Assembly: GCA_024195265.1 (NCBI GenBank)
Contig: JAJLRJ010000010.1
Span: 16,378,759-16,442,758 of the forward strand
Source of the DNA: Dendrophyllia cribrosa
Taxonomy: Eukaryota > Cnidaria > Anthozoa > Scleractinia > Dendrophylliidae
Direction: 5' to 3'
DNA: 64,000 nt
Below, in pieces: positions 1 to 9,513 of the stretch (positions within the stretch are counted from its first letter, which is position 1; each line of letters begins with the position of its first letter). The notes under the pieces were generated by a model that was given only the letters and a program-made list of their open reading frames with translations, was not told the DNA's origin and ran no database searches. The position numbers were made by a program, and so were the translations under genes.

Positions 1-1396
1 ACGGTGGTTTCCCTTATCAGTTATCGTTGGGGCAACCAGAAAAGTCAATCCCAGCTGTTGATTTCTCCACCACAATAGACAAGGATATGATGATTGGCGC
101 AATCTTGAACGACGAAGCGCAAAAGATTTACGTCACGCCAACTGATTATTTCACAACGAAATACAGAAATATCTTCAGAGATACACAGATTTCATTCACA
201 ACCGCGAAATACGGCCGAAAGTGGATGGGTGGACCGGATATGAGTTTTTGGCCACAACAACTCTCCTTCGCCCTGTGGTGTGCAACAACCGGCTGTGGAA
301 TCTCGCGTGACATTCTCTTCGATAAGAACTCCAGTCTATCCCTAACCCCCCAGCTCCGGTTGTTTTACCGGTTTCACGTTTATTTCACAACAAGGCGAAT
401 TCTTTACAAGATGGGTGGGGAACAAAGCGTGAGTGCTTTGCCAGACGACCCTCCATTCAACCAGAAAGACAACAAGTATAACATGGACGCGTACAAGAAG
501 ATTTGCATAGAGTTCGGTATCGACCCCAGTTCTGACTTCCGTTTCACGTACGGTAAGAACCACGGTCTTGGGAATGTCTACATTTGGGAATACGGGGGTG
601 GCAACATCTCTACCGATTACACCTATCCAGACCCCGATCTAGCTCTGTTCAATGATGAGCGCGTGACTGACAGAAAAGACCCCAACTTTCGCGCCAATGG
701 AATATCTTTCGTCCGCAACGACCAAGGGGCGGACACCCAGTTCGAGCACTTTGTGCCAAATTACCGCAGGGGCTAACACAGCCAGGGCTCGCGCGTATGA
801 ACCAATCAATCGAGGCCTTTGTGTACTGCATTCTTGGTTCACAAGCCAAAACCCGCAGCAGCATCATTGGAAGAGGAGGCCGGGCGTTCGAAACGTAGAG
901 AGTCTTCCTCACCCATCTAGAGGAGGCCATAATACTGAACGACATCGCAACAAGCGTACAGCGTTACCAGCTTGCCATCCAAGCAACGAAAGTGCGCTTA
1001 GACTTTGCGACAGCACCCGGGAGCTGGCTCATGCCAACACGCATGATTATCAACACAGAGAGCGTGATCGGGTATAACAACAATCTACAGGAGGCAACGC
1101 AAGGGATGAAGCTGGGCGTGAACAATGATGTTAATCTGGGCACAAAAAAAGCCTCACTTCGCCTCATGGACGGTGGACCGACAAAGATTAATCCACCAAA
1201 CAGCCACCCATCAAACCCGATACATAAACAGGCCACACAGGCACAGGGCATCGCACCCAAAGCAATGACCACACCCACAACACAACCAGCCCCAACACCC
1301 ACACCCACGCCACAACCAGACTCACATCACGTAAACAAGGCACTCATTGCTGTGGGTGCGCTTGCTTTGGCAGGCCTTTTCGTTTGGTCGAGATAA
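1..1396 (+). pseudogene. Conserved Polinton structural-type protein with C-terminal membrane anchor, broken
   Basis: The reading frame is open from the first bases of the window, so the start lies upstream. The first frame runs to a stop at 774-776. Homology-like continuity resumes in another frame around 770-797 (starting near MNQSIEAFVYCILGSQ), meets an in-frame TAG at 896-898, and then stays open to 1396. The final 20 residues are hydrophobic and end in FVWSR, a likely C-terminal membrane segment after a Thr/Pro-rich linker. I recall very similar proteins next to the capsid gene in cnidarian Polintons, but no proven function. A minor capsid or virion surface role is inference. Two lesions (frameshift near 770 and the TAG) make this copy non-functional. 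Confidence 0.6.
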
Positions 1397-1398
1397 AT

Positions 1399-1545
1399 CC
1401 CCCCTTTGAGCGCCTAAAAAAGGTAGCTGAAAATGGCGGTAGCCCTGATGATTTTTCCGCTCCCTAGAGCGGTCCCCCTTTTAGCGCCTAAAAAAGGTAG
1501 CCGAAAATGGCGGTAGCCCTGATGATTTTTCCGCTTCCAAGAGAG
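1399..1545. repeat. 74-bp direct duplication between convergent gene ends
   Basis: Two near-identical copies with AGCGCCTAAAAAAGGTAGC at 1409 and 1483, followed by GAAAATGGCGGTAGCCCTGATGA, sit between the stop of the plus gene (1396) and the stop of the minus gene (1546). The period is 74 bases. Placement suggests shared 3' processing sequence; no hairpin terminator is obvious. Confidence 0.8.
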
Positions 1546-3042
1546 TTAAGATTTCGAACGCTTTGTGATCCTTTCAACAAGGAAGGCCACCACGGCAAGG
1601 ATGAGCAGCCAGGCGTGTTCACCCAGAAAGGAGATGACCGACCCAGCCGCTTTGAAGATGAAGCTCACAATTGAGCCAATGAGGCCAGGCAGGGCGTTGG
1701 CTGCCTTTTTGCCAAGCTCTTTAAGCCCATTTCCAATAGCCTTGGTGGCCTTTGCCAGGCCGTTCAAGGTGGCGAGTACAACAGCGCTGATGGTGATGCC
1801 AGCTGCCAGAACAATCGCTTGCAGGGTCCATCCGTATTTCTTGAAGATTTCTCTAACCCTCTCTCTCAAAGACATGCCCCTTTCCCGCACCTCAATTTCT
1901 GTATTGAGCCTTGCTAGCTCTTCTTCACGTTCCGCAACCCGGGCTTCCGCGGCTGCTCTGTCAGAGGAGGAAGTGTCCTCAGCCTCTATGACGAGTCTGT
2001 CTTCAGCGTTCTGACGTTCAAGCTCTTCTTTGTTCTGTTTCAGTTCATCCAGTGGTTTTACGGCGTCCTTTTTTGCTCTAAGTTCCTCTAAGCGGCCGGT
2101 TAAACCCCTTTCATCATTCTTGAGTTTGTCTATTTCTTTTTGTAGTTTGTCTGCTTGTTGAGCAGCTTTTTGCATCTTGTCCAGTTCTTTTCGTTTAGCT
2201 TGATGCTCGGCTTCAAGAGCTCTCTTTTCATTTTTCAGTCTTTGTATTGCCTCCGTATCCAGTGTCCCATGTGCATCTTCCAGTTCCTGAATCCGGTCAT
2301 CAGCCTCTTTGATTCTATTTCTGAGGGCAACCATGTCGCGGCGATTTTTTTGTACATCAGCAGCCCTTTGTTCTAATTGTTGTTTTTGCTTTTGTTTTGC
2401 TTCCAGTTGTTGCTGATTCTCTTCAAGTTCAGCATTTGTGTCATTGAAATCTTCATCCACAGACTTTCCGAGAGCAGCTTTGATCTCTTTGGGAAGAGAA
2501 GCGTTGAGAGTCTTTTCGAAAGCCCCACGGCTTTTTGTGTAAAGAGGATACCATTTGTCTCTTGTATGATATTTTACCTCGATGATGGCCCCACCTGATT
2601 TTGGTTTCGGCTCGTACCGAAAATTAAGTTGATTTCTGTCTGCGCTGGTAAACTCTTCCTTAACCTCATCAAAGGCCATATCATCCGCGGTTATCACCCG
2701 CTGGCCTTGAGTAGCCCCTGTAATGAAAGAGGTTTCTTCAGTGCGGGAGCCTTGTTGTTCTGGGGGCAACCTTGTTCTTGTGGCCAAAGGCACTTGTTCG
2801 CTAGCCGGGGTGGAAGCAGCGCTTGGTTTAAAGGGTTGCGTGGTGTTGGGGCCTGTGTCTTGGTCCTGGGTCCATCGCCGTTGGGTTTCTTGCCATTCTT
2901 CTTCTGCCATTTTATTCCACCCTTTGTCTAAATCAGGATCACCCCATGGGTTGTCATTGTCATCATCGTCATCCCCTGTGTCTGGGATGAGAGGGGTTTC
3001 CTCAGTTGTCTAAGTTGGATCGACTTCGACACCGCCTTCCAT
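1546..3042 (-). pseudogene. Coiled-coil protein with C-terminal membrane region, early stop codon
   Basis: An ATG at 3042 lies just downstream of a TATATAT box and opens a frame that meets TAG at 3010-3012 (codon 11), then continues in frame to 1546, giving 498 codons if the stop is ignored. An internal ATG at 2910 could still give a 454-aa product. The protein has an acidic N-terminal stretch (DDDDDNDN), a globular segment, a long Gln/Lys/Glu-rich coiled coil (about residues 150-350 of the 454-aa form) and a C-terminal third with hydrophobic and Gly/Ala-rich amphipathic segments ending in a strong transmembrane helix (WLLILAVVAFLVERI). Such coiled-coil membrane genes are usual in cnidarian Polintons; the role is unknown. 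Confidence 0.65.
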
Positions 3043-3084
3043 GATGATATATAAATATGAATTTTAAAAACACAAATATATACC
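3043..3084. promoter_or_regulatory. Divergent promoter region with two TATA-like boxes
   Basis: Only 42 bases separate the start of the minus coiled-coil gene from the capsid gene. The minus side has TTTATATATC directly before its ATG and the plus side has AAATATATACC ending at the base before ATG 3085. Both resemble the boxes in front of the other genes of this element. Confidence 0.6.
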
Positions 3085-4335
3085 ATGGCTGTGCAACCGA
3101 ATTTACTTCCATCTCACAGTGAAAAGACACTGGGCGCCATGAAGGCAGAGCGAACAGTCAAGCGCATTACATTCAACCCTTCTGAGGCCAATCCCGGTGA
3201 GACACTGTACGTCTCGGTGCCCAAGCTGGGCGAGCACGATGTTATTGTGTCCGGCTCACTTGCACTGGTGTTTGACATCAATCTCTCCGGCAGCCACGCT
3301 AACAACTATCTCGTGCAAAATGTTTCTCGGGCCCTGGTGGACAGGTTTGTTGTAAAGTTTGCCGCCACCACTGTCCAGGACACGGTTGGGTACGACATCT
3401 ACAAGATCTTCGAAGACTTATTCAAATCAACCGATGAGCGGGAAAATATGCTTATGGAGGGCATCCAGAGTGTCGATTTGTGTAAGATTCGTTCTGGTGC
3501 TGGCGACAAGAAGACCTCAGGCGTGGATGCGGAAACCAAGCTGGAGACAATATACAAGAATAAGTATCGCATCAAACTGGATCACCAAATCTTAACTGAT
3601 CACGGAATCATATATCCTCAAGCGTTATATAACGATCTGGTCTTCGAACTAACCCTCGCCCCCGCAAGCCAAGTTGTCCGCGGCTCAGATGTAAACAAGC
3701 TCGTGTACAAGTTGGAAAACATCCAGCTGGAGTATGAGACGATCAGAAGTAAGGAGCTGGCCGACGAAGCAACAAGCGCTTACACTAGCGGCAAGGAGTT
3801 CGCTTATGACCTCGTAATGCGAGATCGGGTGCATCCCTTCTCAAAAGGTGGTGACACTCGGCTGAATCTTCGGGTTAACCCACAACGCAAATCTCTCAAG
3901 GGCATCCTCTTGCTGTTCAACAATCCCTATGTAGCGGGTGCCAGGCTCTCTGAGAACTATTTCAATCCCGACATCACCAAAGTGAAGGTCACAGTCAACG
4001 GTGTTCCAAACAGGATCTACAACGACGGCATCAGTGGTACTGACATGTGGAATGAAATCTTCCGATACTTCAAGCCACACGCGCGAGGCAGGCCTAACAT
4101 GAACTTGACCAAATATTTCACAGACGACAAGTTTGGTCTCTGGATTGACCTGCGGTCCATGGCTGACACAGCCCTGCACGGCAACGGCCAACGGCTCGTC
4201 AACACACAGGATGGCGTGCAACTCGAGATCGAACGAAACGGCACAGGCTCGGGAAACGCAAACTGCCACATCTTCACCATCTCAGACTCACAGATGAACA
4301 TCATGGACAAGCAGCTGCATTCTGTACAGTACTAG
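3085..4335 (+). CDS. Major capsid (hexon-like) protein of Polinton type
   Basis: This intact 416-aa frame is the best preserved gene of the element. It has an N-terminal segment beginning MAVQPNLLPSHSEKTLGAMK, repeated beta-strand-like hydrophobic/polar alternation, the motif LTDHGIIYPQALYNDLVFEL near residues 170-195, and a C-terminal block with NMNLTKYFTDDKFGLWIDLR and a short tail ending HSVQY. I recall this arrangement from cnidarian Polinton/adintovirus hexon-like proteins, which are predicted to adopt a double jelly-roll fold and build the virion shell. It is followed by the packaging ATPase, as expected for a morphogenesis module. The fold itself is inferred. The start is fixed by the AT-rich box ending immediately before the ATG. 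Confidence 0.72.
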   Translation: MAVQPNLLPSHSEKTLGAMKAERTVKRITFNPSEANPGETLYVSVPKLGEHDVIVSGSLALVFDINLSGSHANNYLVQNVSRALVDRFVVKFAATTVQDTVGYDIYKIFEDLFKSTDERENMLMEGIQSVDLCKIRSGAGDKKTSGVDAETKLETIYKNKYRIKLDHQILTDHGIIYPQALYNDLVFELTLAPASQVVRGSDVNKLVYKLENIQLEYETIRSKELADEATSAYTSGKEFAYDLVMRDRVHPFSKGGDTRLNLRVNPQRKSLKGILLLFNNPYVAGARLSENYFNPDITKVKVTVNGVPNRIYNDGISGTDMWNEIFRYFKPHARGRPNMNLTKYFTDDKFGLWIDLRSMADTALHGNGQRLVNTQDGVQLEIERNGTGSGNANCHIFTISDSQMNIMDKQLHSVQY

Positions 4336-4351
4336 GTAAACGCATACACAC

Positions 4352-4366
4352 ACATATATATATACC
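4352..4366 (+). promoter_or_regulatory. TATA-like box before the ATPase gene
   Basis: CATATATATATACC lies 8-22 bases before ATG 4375 and belongs to the series of boxes found upstream of the genes of this element. Confidence 0.55.
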
Positions 4367-4374
4367 ACAAGCCC

Positions 4375-5146
4375 ATGGCCACAAAACAACAAACCACAAA
4401 CAAGATCAACTTCTATGCCAAGCCGGCTCCCCTGCCATCCACCGGACCATTATCACACAATAAAATACAAAGACTTCTGGCAATGGCCCCCTCCCCACCA
4501 ACACATGAACCAATTGTTTGCAAACCAACTAATATAGGTGTTGGTTATGGACCCAAGAAAGCTGCCATTCAATGCACTAATCGTGGGCCCCACTAACTCT
4601 GGCAAGACACAGTATCTTCTAATCCAACTGCGAGGCCCCTTTAGGGGTTGTTTTGATTACATCGTTTTATTCTGCCCCACATTTGTCAAGAACAAGACAT
4701 ACGATGGCTTCGTGGACCGCGATCCGCACATCTTCGTGATTGTCTGCCAACAGCATGAGATCGAAGACTGGTTGAAGCTGGCGAGCTTCTTTTTCACATG
4801 CACCAACACTTTATTCATTCTCGATGACTGCGCCGCCTCCAAAGATGTCAAAGGCCGCACGAGTCAGCTGGTCAATCTGGGGTTCAGCGCAAGGCATGAC
4901 GGCATATCCGTGTGGGTCTTGACCCAGCAGATCACCAGCATTGCCAAGCCATATCGTGATAACATTGCAGTGATCGTGCTCTTTTACACGCCATCCAGCA
5001 AGACAACTAAGGCCATCTTCGAAGACTATGCCGGCGAGCTCTCCCATGAGGAGTACAAAGAGCTTATTGCAAGGCTCAAATCCCGCAAGTTCTCCCACCT
5101 GGTTTTCTCTCTGAGACACCCGTATGGAATTGAGTACAAAGTTTAA
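4375..5146 (+). pseudogene. FtsK/HerA-type genome packaging ATPase, single-base frameshift
   Basis: The Walker A motif GPTNSGKT and Walker B TLFILDDC are both clear, followed by WVLTQQ as the sensor-like motif, which fits the A32-like packaging ATPases of Polintons that drive DNA into capsids. The P-loop frame (4538-5146) lacks a good N-terminus. The preceding frame begins at ATG 4375, has its own TATA-like box, and flows into the ATPase frame at the A-run AAGAAAG near 4553-4560, where the two frames read GYGPKK and PRKLPFNALI. One extra A there explains the shift. Alternatively translation starts inside at 4538 or 4547, which would give a shortened but complete ATPase core. Confidence 0.82.
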
Positions 5147-5150
5147 ACAC

Positions 5151-5161
5151 ACATATATACA
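5151..5161 (+). promoter_or_regulatory. TATA-like box before small gene
   Basis: ACATATATACA lies just upstream of ATG 5166. It supports that ATG rather than the upstream ATG at 5124, which would overlap the ATPase gene. Confidence 0.5.
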
Positions 5162-5165
5162 TGCC

Positions 5166-5405
5166 ATGAATGCGCCAACCAGTCTACACAAGCTCACTGT
5201 GCTTTCACAGCTTTTGGATGAATTGCACAAACACACACTTGATGCGCAAAACAAAATTATCAAAGCCGCTGGCGAGGAAGATCTGCGCCTCATGCTTCTC
5301 AACAGATATCCATTGCGGTTGAATTCTATGTCAGGCACCATGGCGGGGATTATACGAGAGCTTGAAACCCTTTTGCCCGACATCAAGAGAATTATCGAAA
5401 AATAA
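5166..5405 (+). CDS. Small helical Polinton protein, function unknown
   Basis: This 79-aa protein starts MNAPTSLHKLTVLSQLLDEL and is predicted from composition to be mostly amphipathic helix, with no membrane segment and no cysteines. It lies in the same-strand series after the ATPase, 19 bases past its stop, with its own AT-rich box. I recall similar small genes at this place in cnidarian Polintons, without assigned function. A virion or DNA-binding accessory role is only a guess. Confidence 0.6.
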   Translation: MNAPTSLHKLTVLSQLLDELHKHTLDAQNKIIKAAGEEDLRLMLLNRYPLRLNSMSGTMAGIIRELETLLPDIKRIIEK

Positions 5406-5410
5406 AAACA

Positions 5411-5426
5411 CATATATATATATACC
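5411..5426 (+). promoter_or_regulatory. TATA-like box before 203-aa gene
   Basis: CATATATATATATACC ends four bases before the tandem ATGATG at 5430. Confidence 0.55.
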
Positions 5427-5429
5427 CTG

Positions 5430-6041
5430 ATGATGGCACAAGCAGCTGAAGACCAGTTCGCCTTGAACGAAGTAATGCAGATGCTGGAGGCCACCCCTGA
5501 TACCGCACCTCCAACAGGGATAGTTAGTGACAATGGCATTCCTGCCAAACGTGAGACGCTGGCAATCCTTGTTTCTACTGGCAAGGCAAAAGAAGCTATC
5601 GGCGTGCAGCTCACACACGATCATGTCAAGCGGTTGTCAGACAAGGACGTTGAGAAGTACTGCAAAAGGTACGAGGCCTACATAGGTAACAAGACAACCG
5701 AATCCCTAACTGATTCCGCTATCATGCTCGCGTCCAAAGGCGTTGGTATGGTGATCCTGATTGAGGATGTCAAAGAGTTGCAGCAAGAACTCAAGAACAA
5801 CTACATCATCAACCAGGAGCTGACAAATCTTGCTGGAGGTCTTGCCATGCGATGCGGACGATGGCTGGCGCTTGCCAATGCTGCTCTCATCACAACAAAA
5901 CACATCAAGTTTGAACGAGAGCCTGATCACAAGCCTGATTTGATAGAATTGGAAGCTCAACCCCAACCCACACATCCAACCAGAGACAGTGAAGGCTATC
6001 CACTTGAGGGTTTTGATGAAGTTGGGCTGGGTCCTGGGTAA
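5430..6041 (+). CDS. Conserved Polinton protein, unknown function
   Basis: The intact 203-aa frame opens with two consecutive Met codons (MMAQAAEDQFALNEVMQMLE). The central part is helical (DVEKYCKRYEAYIGNKTTES), followed by a moderately hydrophobic stretch around LASKGVGMVILIEDVKELQQ and a second around RWLALANAALITT. The C-terminal 45 residues are Pro/Asp/Glu-rich and probably disordered. I do not recognise an enzymatic motif. Position after the capsid and ATPase genes suggests a structural or assembly protein. Unlike several neighbours, it has no frameshift. Confidence 0.6.
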   Translation: MMAQAAEDQFALNEVMQMLEATPDTAPPTGIVSDNGIPAKRETLAILVSTGKAKEAIGVQLTHDHVKRLSDKDVEKYCKRYEAYIGNKTTESLTDSAIMLASKGVGMVILIEDVKELQQELKNNYIINQELTNLAGGLAMRCGRWLALANAALITTKHIKFEREPDHKPDLIELEAQPQPTHPTRDSEGYPLEGFDEVGLGPG

Positions 6042-6091
6042 CCTGGCAGCAACCTGTCAGCACACTTATCACATCTTGTAAAAATAAAAAT

Positions 6092-6104
6092 CATATGTAT
6101 ACCC
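6092..6104 (+). promoter_or_regulatory. TATGTATAC box
   Basis: CATATGTATACCC lies a few bases before ATG 6108; the variant TATGTATAC recurs before the gene at 6889. Confidence 0.5.
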
Positions 6105-6107
6105 ACT

Positions 6108-6607
6108 ATGGCCACACCACTCGAGACGAACCCTGAAGAAACTCAAACTCCAACTCCAACTCCAACTCCAACACCTGCCCGTGTTACCTCTGAGCCCCGA
6201 AAACAAATCCTGCAACAGAAAAGAACCCCGGCCGTGTTGCTTCTGGCAAAAGGCTAGCAGAACGCAACCGCCTGGCCCGTGAAGCAAAGAAAAAGGCCGA
6301 AGCACAAAAGCCTGCATCCTCAACAAGTGAAAACAATTCTGCAACAAGTGGTGCAACAAGTGACACAACAAGTGACAGCAACAGCAACTCAATCTTTTAT
6401 ATTCTGGGGTTTGGAGGGTTGGCTGTCTCTCTTGCTGGTGTTTATTACCAACGCGAAGCCATAATGCAAAGACTTGGACGCAAATCAAACACACCATCAA
6501 CACCAGCAAACATAAACACACCACAAGCAGCCACACCCGCTGCACCACCCCCAGCAACACCCCCATCTCGAATTCCCGTAAGGGAAGGAATTAAAAAAAT
6601 GGAATAA
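6108..6607 (+). pseudogene. Single-pass membrane protein, low-complexity tails, frameshifted
   Basis: The frame from ATG 6108 encodes a Thr/Pro dipeptide tract and stops early. From about 6219 another frame carries a Lys/Arg/Ala-rich segment, a Ser/Thr/Asn tract, a transmembrane helix (IFYILGFGGLAVSLAGVYY) and an Ala/Pro/Thr-rich tail ending GIKKME at 6607. The junction lies at the A-run in CAGAAAAGAACCCC, consistent with loss of one base. The layout (basic cytoplasmic part, one membrane span, disordered tail) suggests a virion membrane or assembly protein, but the function is unknown. Confidence 0.55.
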
Positions 6608-6618
6608 AAAAACAAAAA

Positions 6619-6630
6619 CATATATATACT
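6619..6630 (+). promoter_or_regulatory. TATA-like box before small membrane gene
   Basis: CATATATATACT lies 12 bases before ATG 6642. Confidence 0.5.
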
Positions 6631-6641
6631 GCACACAAACC

Positions 6642-6862
6642 ATGTCTGACAACAAGCTTGTGAAGTCTATCCTCGACGCCGCAACAATCACTGGCTTGTC
6701 GCTGGTATTGGTTGGATTGGGAAAAAGACCATCAAAGAAAACTTCACTGCCGACCCCAGTGCAAGCTTAATGAACTACGTCAAGTTCCCAGCCGTCATGG
6801 CTGGCAGCATCGCGCTGAAGAAATATCTCGAGGATCAGAAAATCCTCCCAGACAACATGTAA
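6642..6862 (+). pseudogene. Small hydrophobic Polinton protein, frameshifted
   Basis: ATG 6642 opens a frame beginning MSDNKLVKSILDAATITGL. In the region 6690-6700 the frame with continued good coding potential switches: the second frame reads through AGIGWIGKKT, a conserved-looking amphipathic part and NYVKFPAVMAGSIALKKYL, to a TAA at 6860-6862. The start frame runs on only to a stop near 6767. The protein would be about 73 aa with one hydrophobic segment. It has its own TATA-like box. Similar short membrane genes sit here in related elements; the function is unknown. Confidence 0.5.
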
Positions 6863-6867
6863 AAACC

Positions 6868-6878
6868 ATATGTATACA
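6868..6878 (+). promoter_or_regulatory. TATGTATAC box
   Basis: CATATGTATAC lies ten bases before ATG 6889 and decides that start over ATGs further upstream in the same frame. Confidence 0.5.
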
Positions 6879-6888
6879 CACGACCACA

Positions 6889-7326
6889 ATGGCTTCGATT
6901 GCAATAATGGCCCTTGGCGCTGTTCTCAATGCGGCAGCTTTCACGGGCGGCAATTATCCCGCGAAATATCTGTCTGGTGATAACGGAAAGGCAGCAATGG
7001 ATGAGAAAATCCGTCACGACAAAGCCCTTGAACAATACCAAGCGGCTTACGCCAAATACCAGAAGGACCGCACCAAGCTCCTCGACTGGATTGCAGCCAA
7101 CGATCGGATTAAACACCAAGCTAGCAAAAACTTTCAAACCACCGACCAAGCCCTGGTCTTGTATAATCAAATGCACCAAACACAACCAGATAAACAAATC
7201 AAAGACTACAAAGAGCCTCAGTTCTCGGACTTCTACAAGCCCAGCCCACAACAGCAGAATGGTGAACTTGTGTTCATTGGAGGCACTCTGCTTGCGGGTG
7301 GGTATGCGGCTTATCGCTTTCTGTAA
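6889..7326 (+). CDS. Two-ended hydrophobic Polinton protein, unknown function
   Basis: The 145-aa protein starts MASIAIMALGAVLNAAAFTG, which is hydrophobic and could be a signal anchor, has a hydrophilic helical middle rich in Lys, Gln and Tyr, and ends with a second hydrophobic segment (VFIGGTLLAGGYAAYRFL). I chose the ATG at 6889 because a TATGTATAC box precedes it; the open frame upstream belongs to the previous gene's shadow. No enzymatic motif is visible. It is the last gene before the integrase, 41 bases away. Confidence 0.6.
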   Translation: MASIAIMALGAVLNAAAFTGGNYPAKYLSGDNGKAAMDEKIRHDKALEQYQAAYAKYQKDRTKLLDWIAANDRIKHQASKNFQTTDQALVLYNQMHQTQPDKQIKDYKEPQFSDFYKPSPQQQNGELVFIGGTLLAGGYAAYRFL

Positions 7327-7340
7327 ACAAAACAACACAA

Positions 7341-7353
7341 TACATGTATATAC
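7341..7353 (+). promoter_or_regulatory. TATA-like box before integrase
   Basis: TACATGTATATAC precedes ATG 7368 by 14 bases. The ATG inside the box (7344) would be in frame but overlaps the motif, so 7368 is preferred. Confidence 0.5.
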
Positions 7354-8211
7354 CACGCGCACCCTCTATGGAGGCGAAACTCTCAAAGATCTATTACAGC
7401 CCGAAAGGGTATTGGAAAGGTCTTGCCGCTGTGAAAAAGCTAGCTGCAGCAGCCAAGGTCTCTGATGATGTCGCAAAGAAATGGCTGGTCAAACAAGCCC
7501 TTTGCCAAGTTTACCTACCGGCGCCACGCCATATCCCTCGGCCCAAGTTTGATGTCTCATTACCCAATGCAGTGCATCAAGCAGATCTTCTCTTCCTGCC
7601 TCACGACAAACTTCCTCATGGGAGAAAGGTTTGCAAATACGCATTAACCCTTGTGGATGTGGCTAGCCGTTACAAAGCAGCAGAACCTCTGACTTCGAAA
7701 GAGTCTGAAGAGGTGGCTAAAGCGTTTGCACGGATATATAGACGCGGGCCTTTGAAGTGGCCTCAACTCTTGCAAGTTGACCCTGGGAAAGAGTTTATGG
7801 GGGCTGTAACAAAGACCATGGAGGATAACAAAACTACCATTCGTCGCGGGCGGGTTGATATCCACAGAGACCAAGCAATTGCGGAGAGATTCAACAGAAC
7901 CCTGGCTGAAAGGTTGTTTGGTTATCAGTATGCCGTTGAAATGAATATGCCCTCTGGCCGTTCGACGGCATGGGTGAAAAGACTGCCAGATGTTGTCTCG
8001 ACCTTGAACAATGAAGTAACAAGACTCACTGGCAAGAAGCCTGCGAAAGCGATCAAAGAGAAAGCAATATCTTCCAAGCCCGCGACTCCATATGCTAGGC
8101 CTGTTGGGGTTTATGAGAAGAAGCTCCCTCCCCGGGTGAGTGTGAGATATCTTTATTATCCCGGTGAGCTTGAGGGTGGTGGTAGGCGGGCGACCGATCC
8201 CATCTGGTCTT

Positions 8212-8215
8212 TGAA
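8212..8215. repeat. Target site duplication TGAA, left
   Basis: TGAA here and at 17459-17462 flank GAGCCAGTCC...GGACTGGCTC. Because the terminal bases are symmetrical, a 2-bp duplication GA with termini AGAGCC is equally possible. Confidence 0.7.
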
Positions 8216-9513
8216 GAGCCAGTCCACGAATGATTCAAGGATTTTTGGAAATGGCCAGAAACAACCCCACCTCAAACTTGGTGTGGTGAAAGGTAGTCAT
8301 GAGCAAGTAATCAAATCGATATTATTTTGTCTTTTAAATCTGATATGATCAAGTGACAGCTAATTAAATTTTGACCCCCCAGGGAGCCGTTTTTGACCAT
8401 TGAATTTTCTAAAATTAACCAACTTTGCAGGTCCCTGATCATAACAAAAACAGCAGAATCTTTAAATGTAATAACGTTTCTTTGCTAGCCAACCCTTCTT
8501 CTTTTAAAATATAACAACATTATTCTCAGATTTTGCTTAACAGCGGAGAAATAGTTTTGAACAAAGAGGGTGGTTTGGTGGTGCTGAAAAATTACCAAAA
8601 TTACCCAATTTCAGTTGGTGTTTTCGGCCAAAGTGGTCAAAATTTTTTAACCTTTTATATTCCTAAATAAAGTAAGAGGATTGTTTTTTCATAATATTAA
8701 AAAATTTCTGCGGGCAAATGACTTTTAGGTTTTGTTCGAGATTGCCAAAAATTGACAATTTACTAAAATGGCCATATTTGCTGACCGACAAATGGGTTAC
8801 ATGAAATCAGTTTTAAAACTCGAAAAATAAATTATTACTGTATAAAAATACCATTAAGGTTAGGAAAGTACATTTATATGACTAGAAACACTTTGAGCTT
8901 TGAATTTTGCTGAACATGGTTTTTAAAGAGCAGACGGTATCCTTTTCCCATTCCTTCCCCGACGAATTATACGCGATTCTATTCTTATAAGAATGGAAAA
9001 TTTCAACAATATAGATTATAATCTTACACTCATTTTACCGATTTCCTTTTTTTTTAATCCACAAGTGAAGACAAGAAAACGACTAACCATTATCATGGAC
9101 TGAAAACGGTGAAGGTGAACCGGTAGAAATGGACTAAGAAACTGCGTGACCATGGCGTGACGCCGACGCACGGACTTTTGCTTAATATTTTCAGTTGTCC
9201 ACAAGAAATTTAAACTGTTTAAATCTAACATTTTCTATTTGAAACGGGGAAAACCAAAGAATACTTTATTTTAGATATGTCTTTTAAATTGTCTAACTGC
9301 CTTTTTTGCCCGGTTCTTGTTAGATTAAGATTAAGTTTAATGAAACGACATCGAAATAAAGAACACAGTTTTTATCGCAAACAGCATAAATTAACATTCC
9401 AACGTGATAACACTAACACTGTTTTAATCTGATAATTTGTTGCAAGCTCGTAGCAAAATGTTAACTGGAAAACATCTCGTTATAAGAAGCTTGCCCGGAA
9501 GAAGGAACGAATC
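8216..9513 (+). repeat. Left terminal inverted repeat
   Basis: This pairs with 16242-17458, including TTGACCCCCCAGGGAGCCG near 8374, the CGTGACGCCGACGCACGGAC block near 9156 and GCTTGCCCGGAAGAAGGAAC near the inner end. It holds no credible gene. Confidence 0.85.

Noticed and set aside
697..1077. 126-codon plus frame overlapping the structural gene
   Set aside because: It is a shadow of the broken gene; the MNQSIEAFVYC frame is the one that continues to the membrane anchor.
4811..5614. 267-codon minus frame across the ATPase and next gene
   Set aside because: Antisense shadow of two better supported plus-strand genes with upstream boxes.
6069..6566. 165-codon Cys/Leu-rich minus frame
   Set aside because: Antisense of the Thr/Pro- and Ala/Pro-rich membrane gene; composition is a by-product.
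9016..9231. Short minus frame in the left TIR
   Set aside because: It is disrupted in the right arm by the length difference and shows no features.
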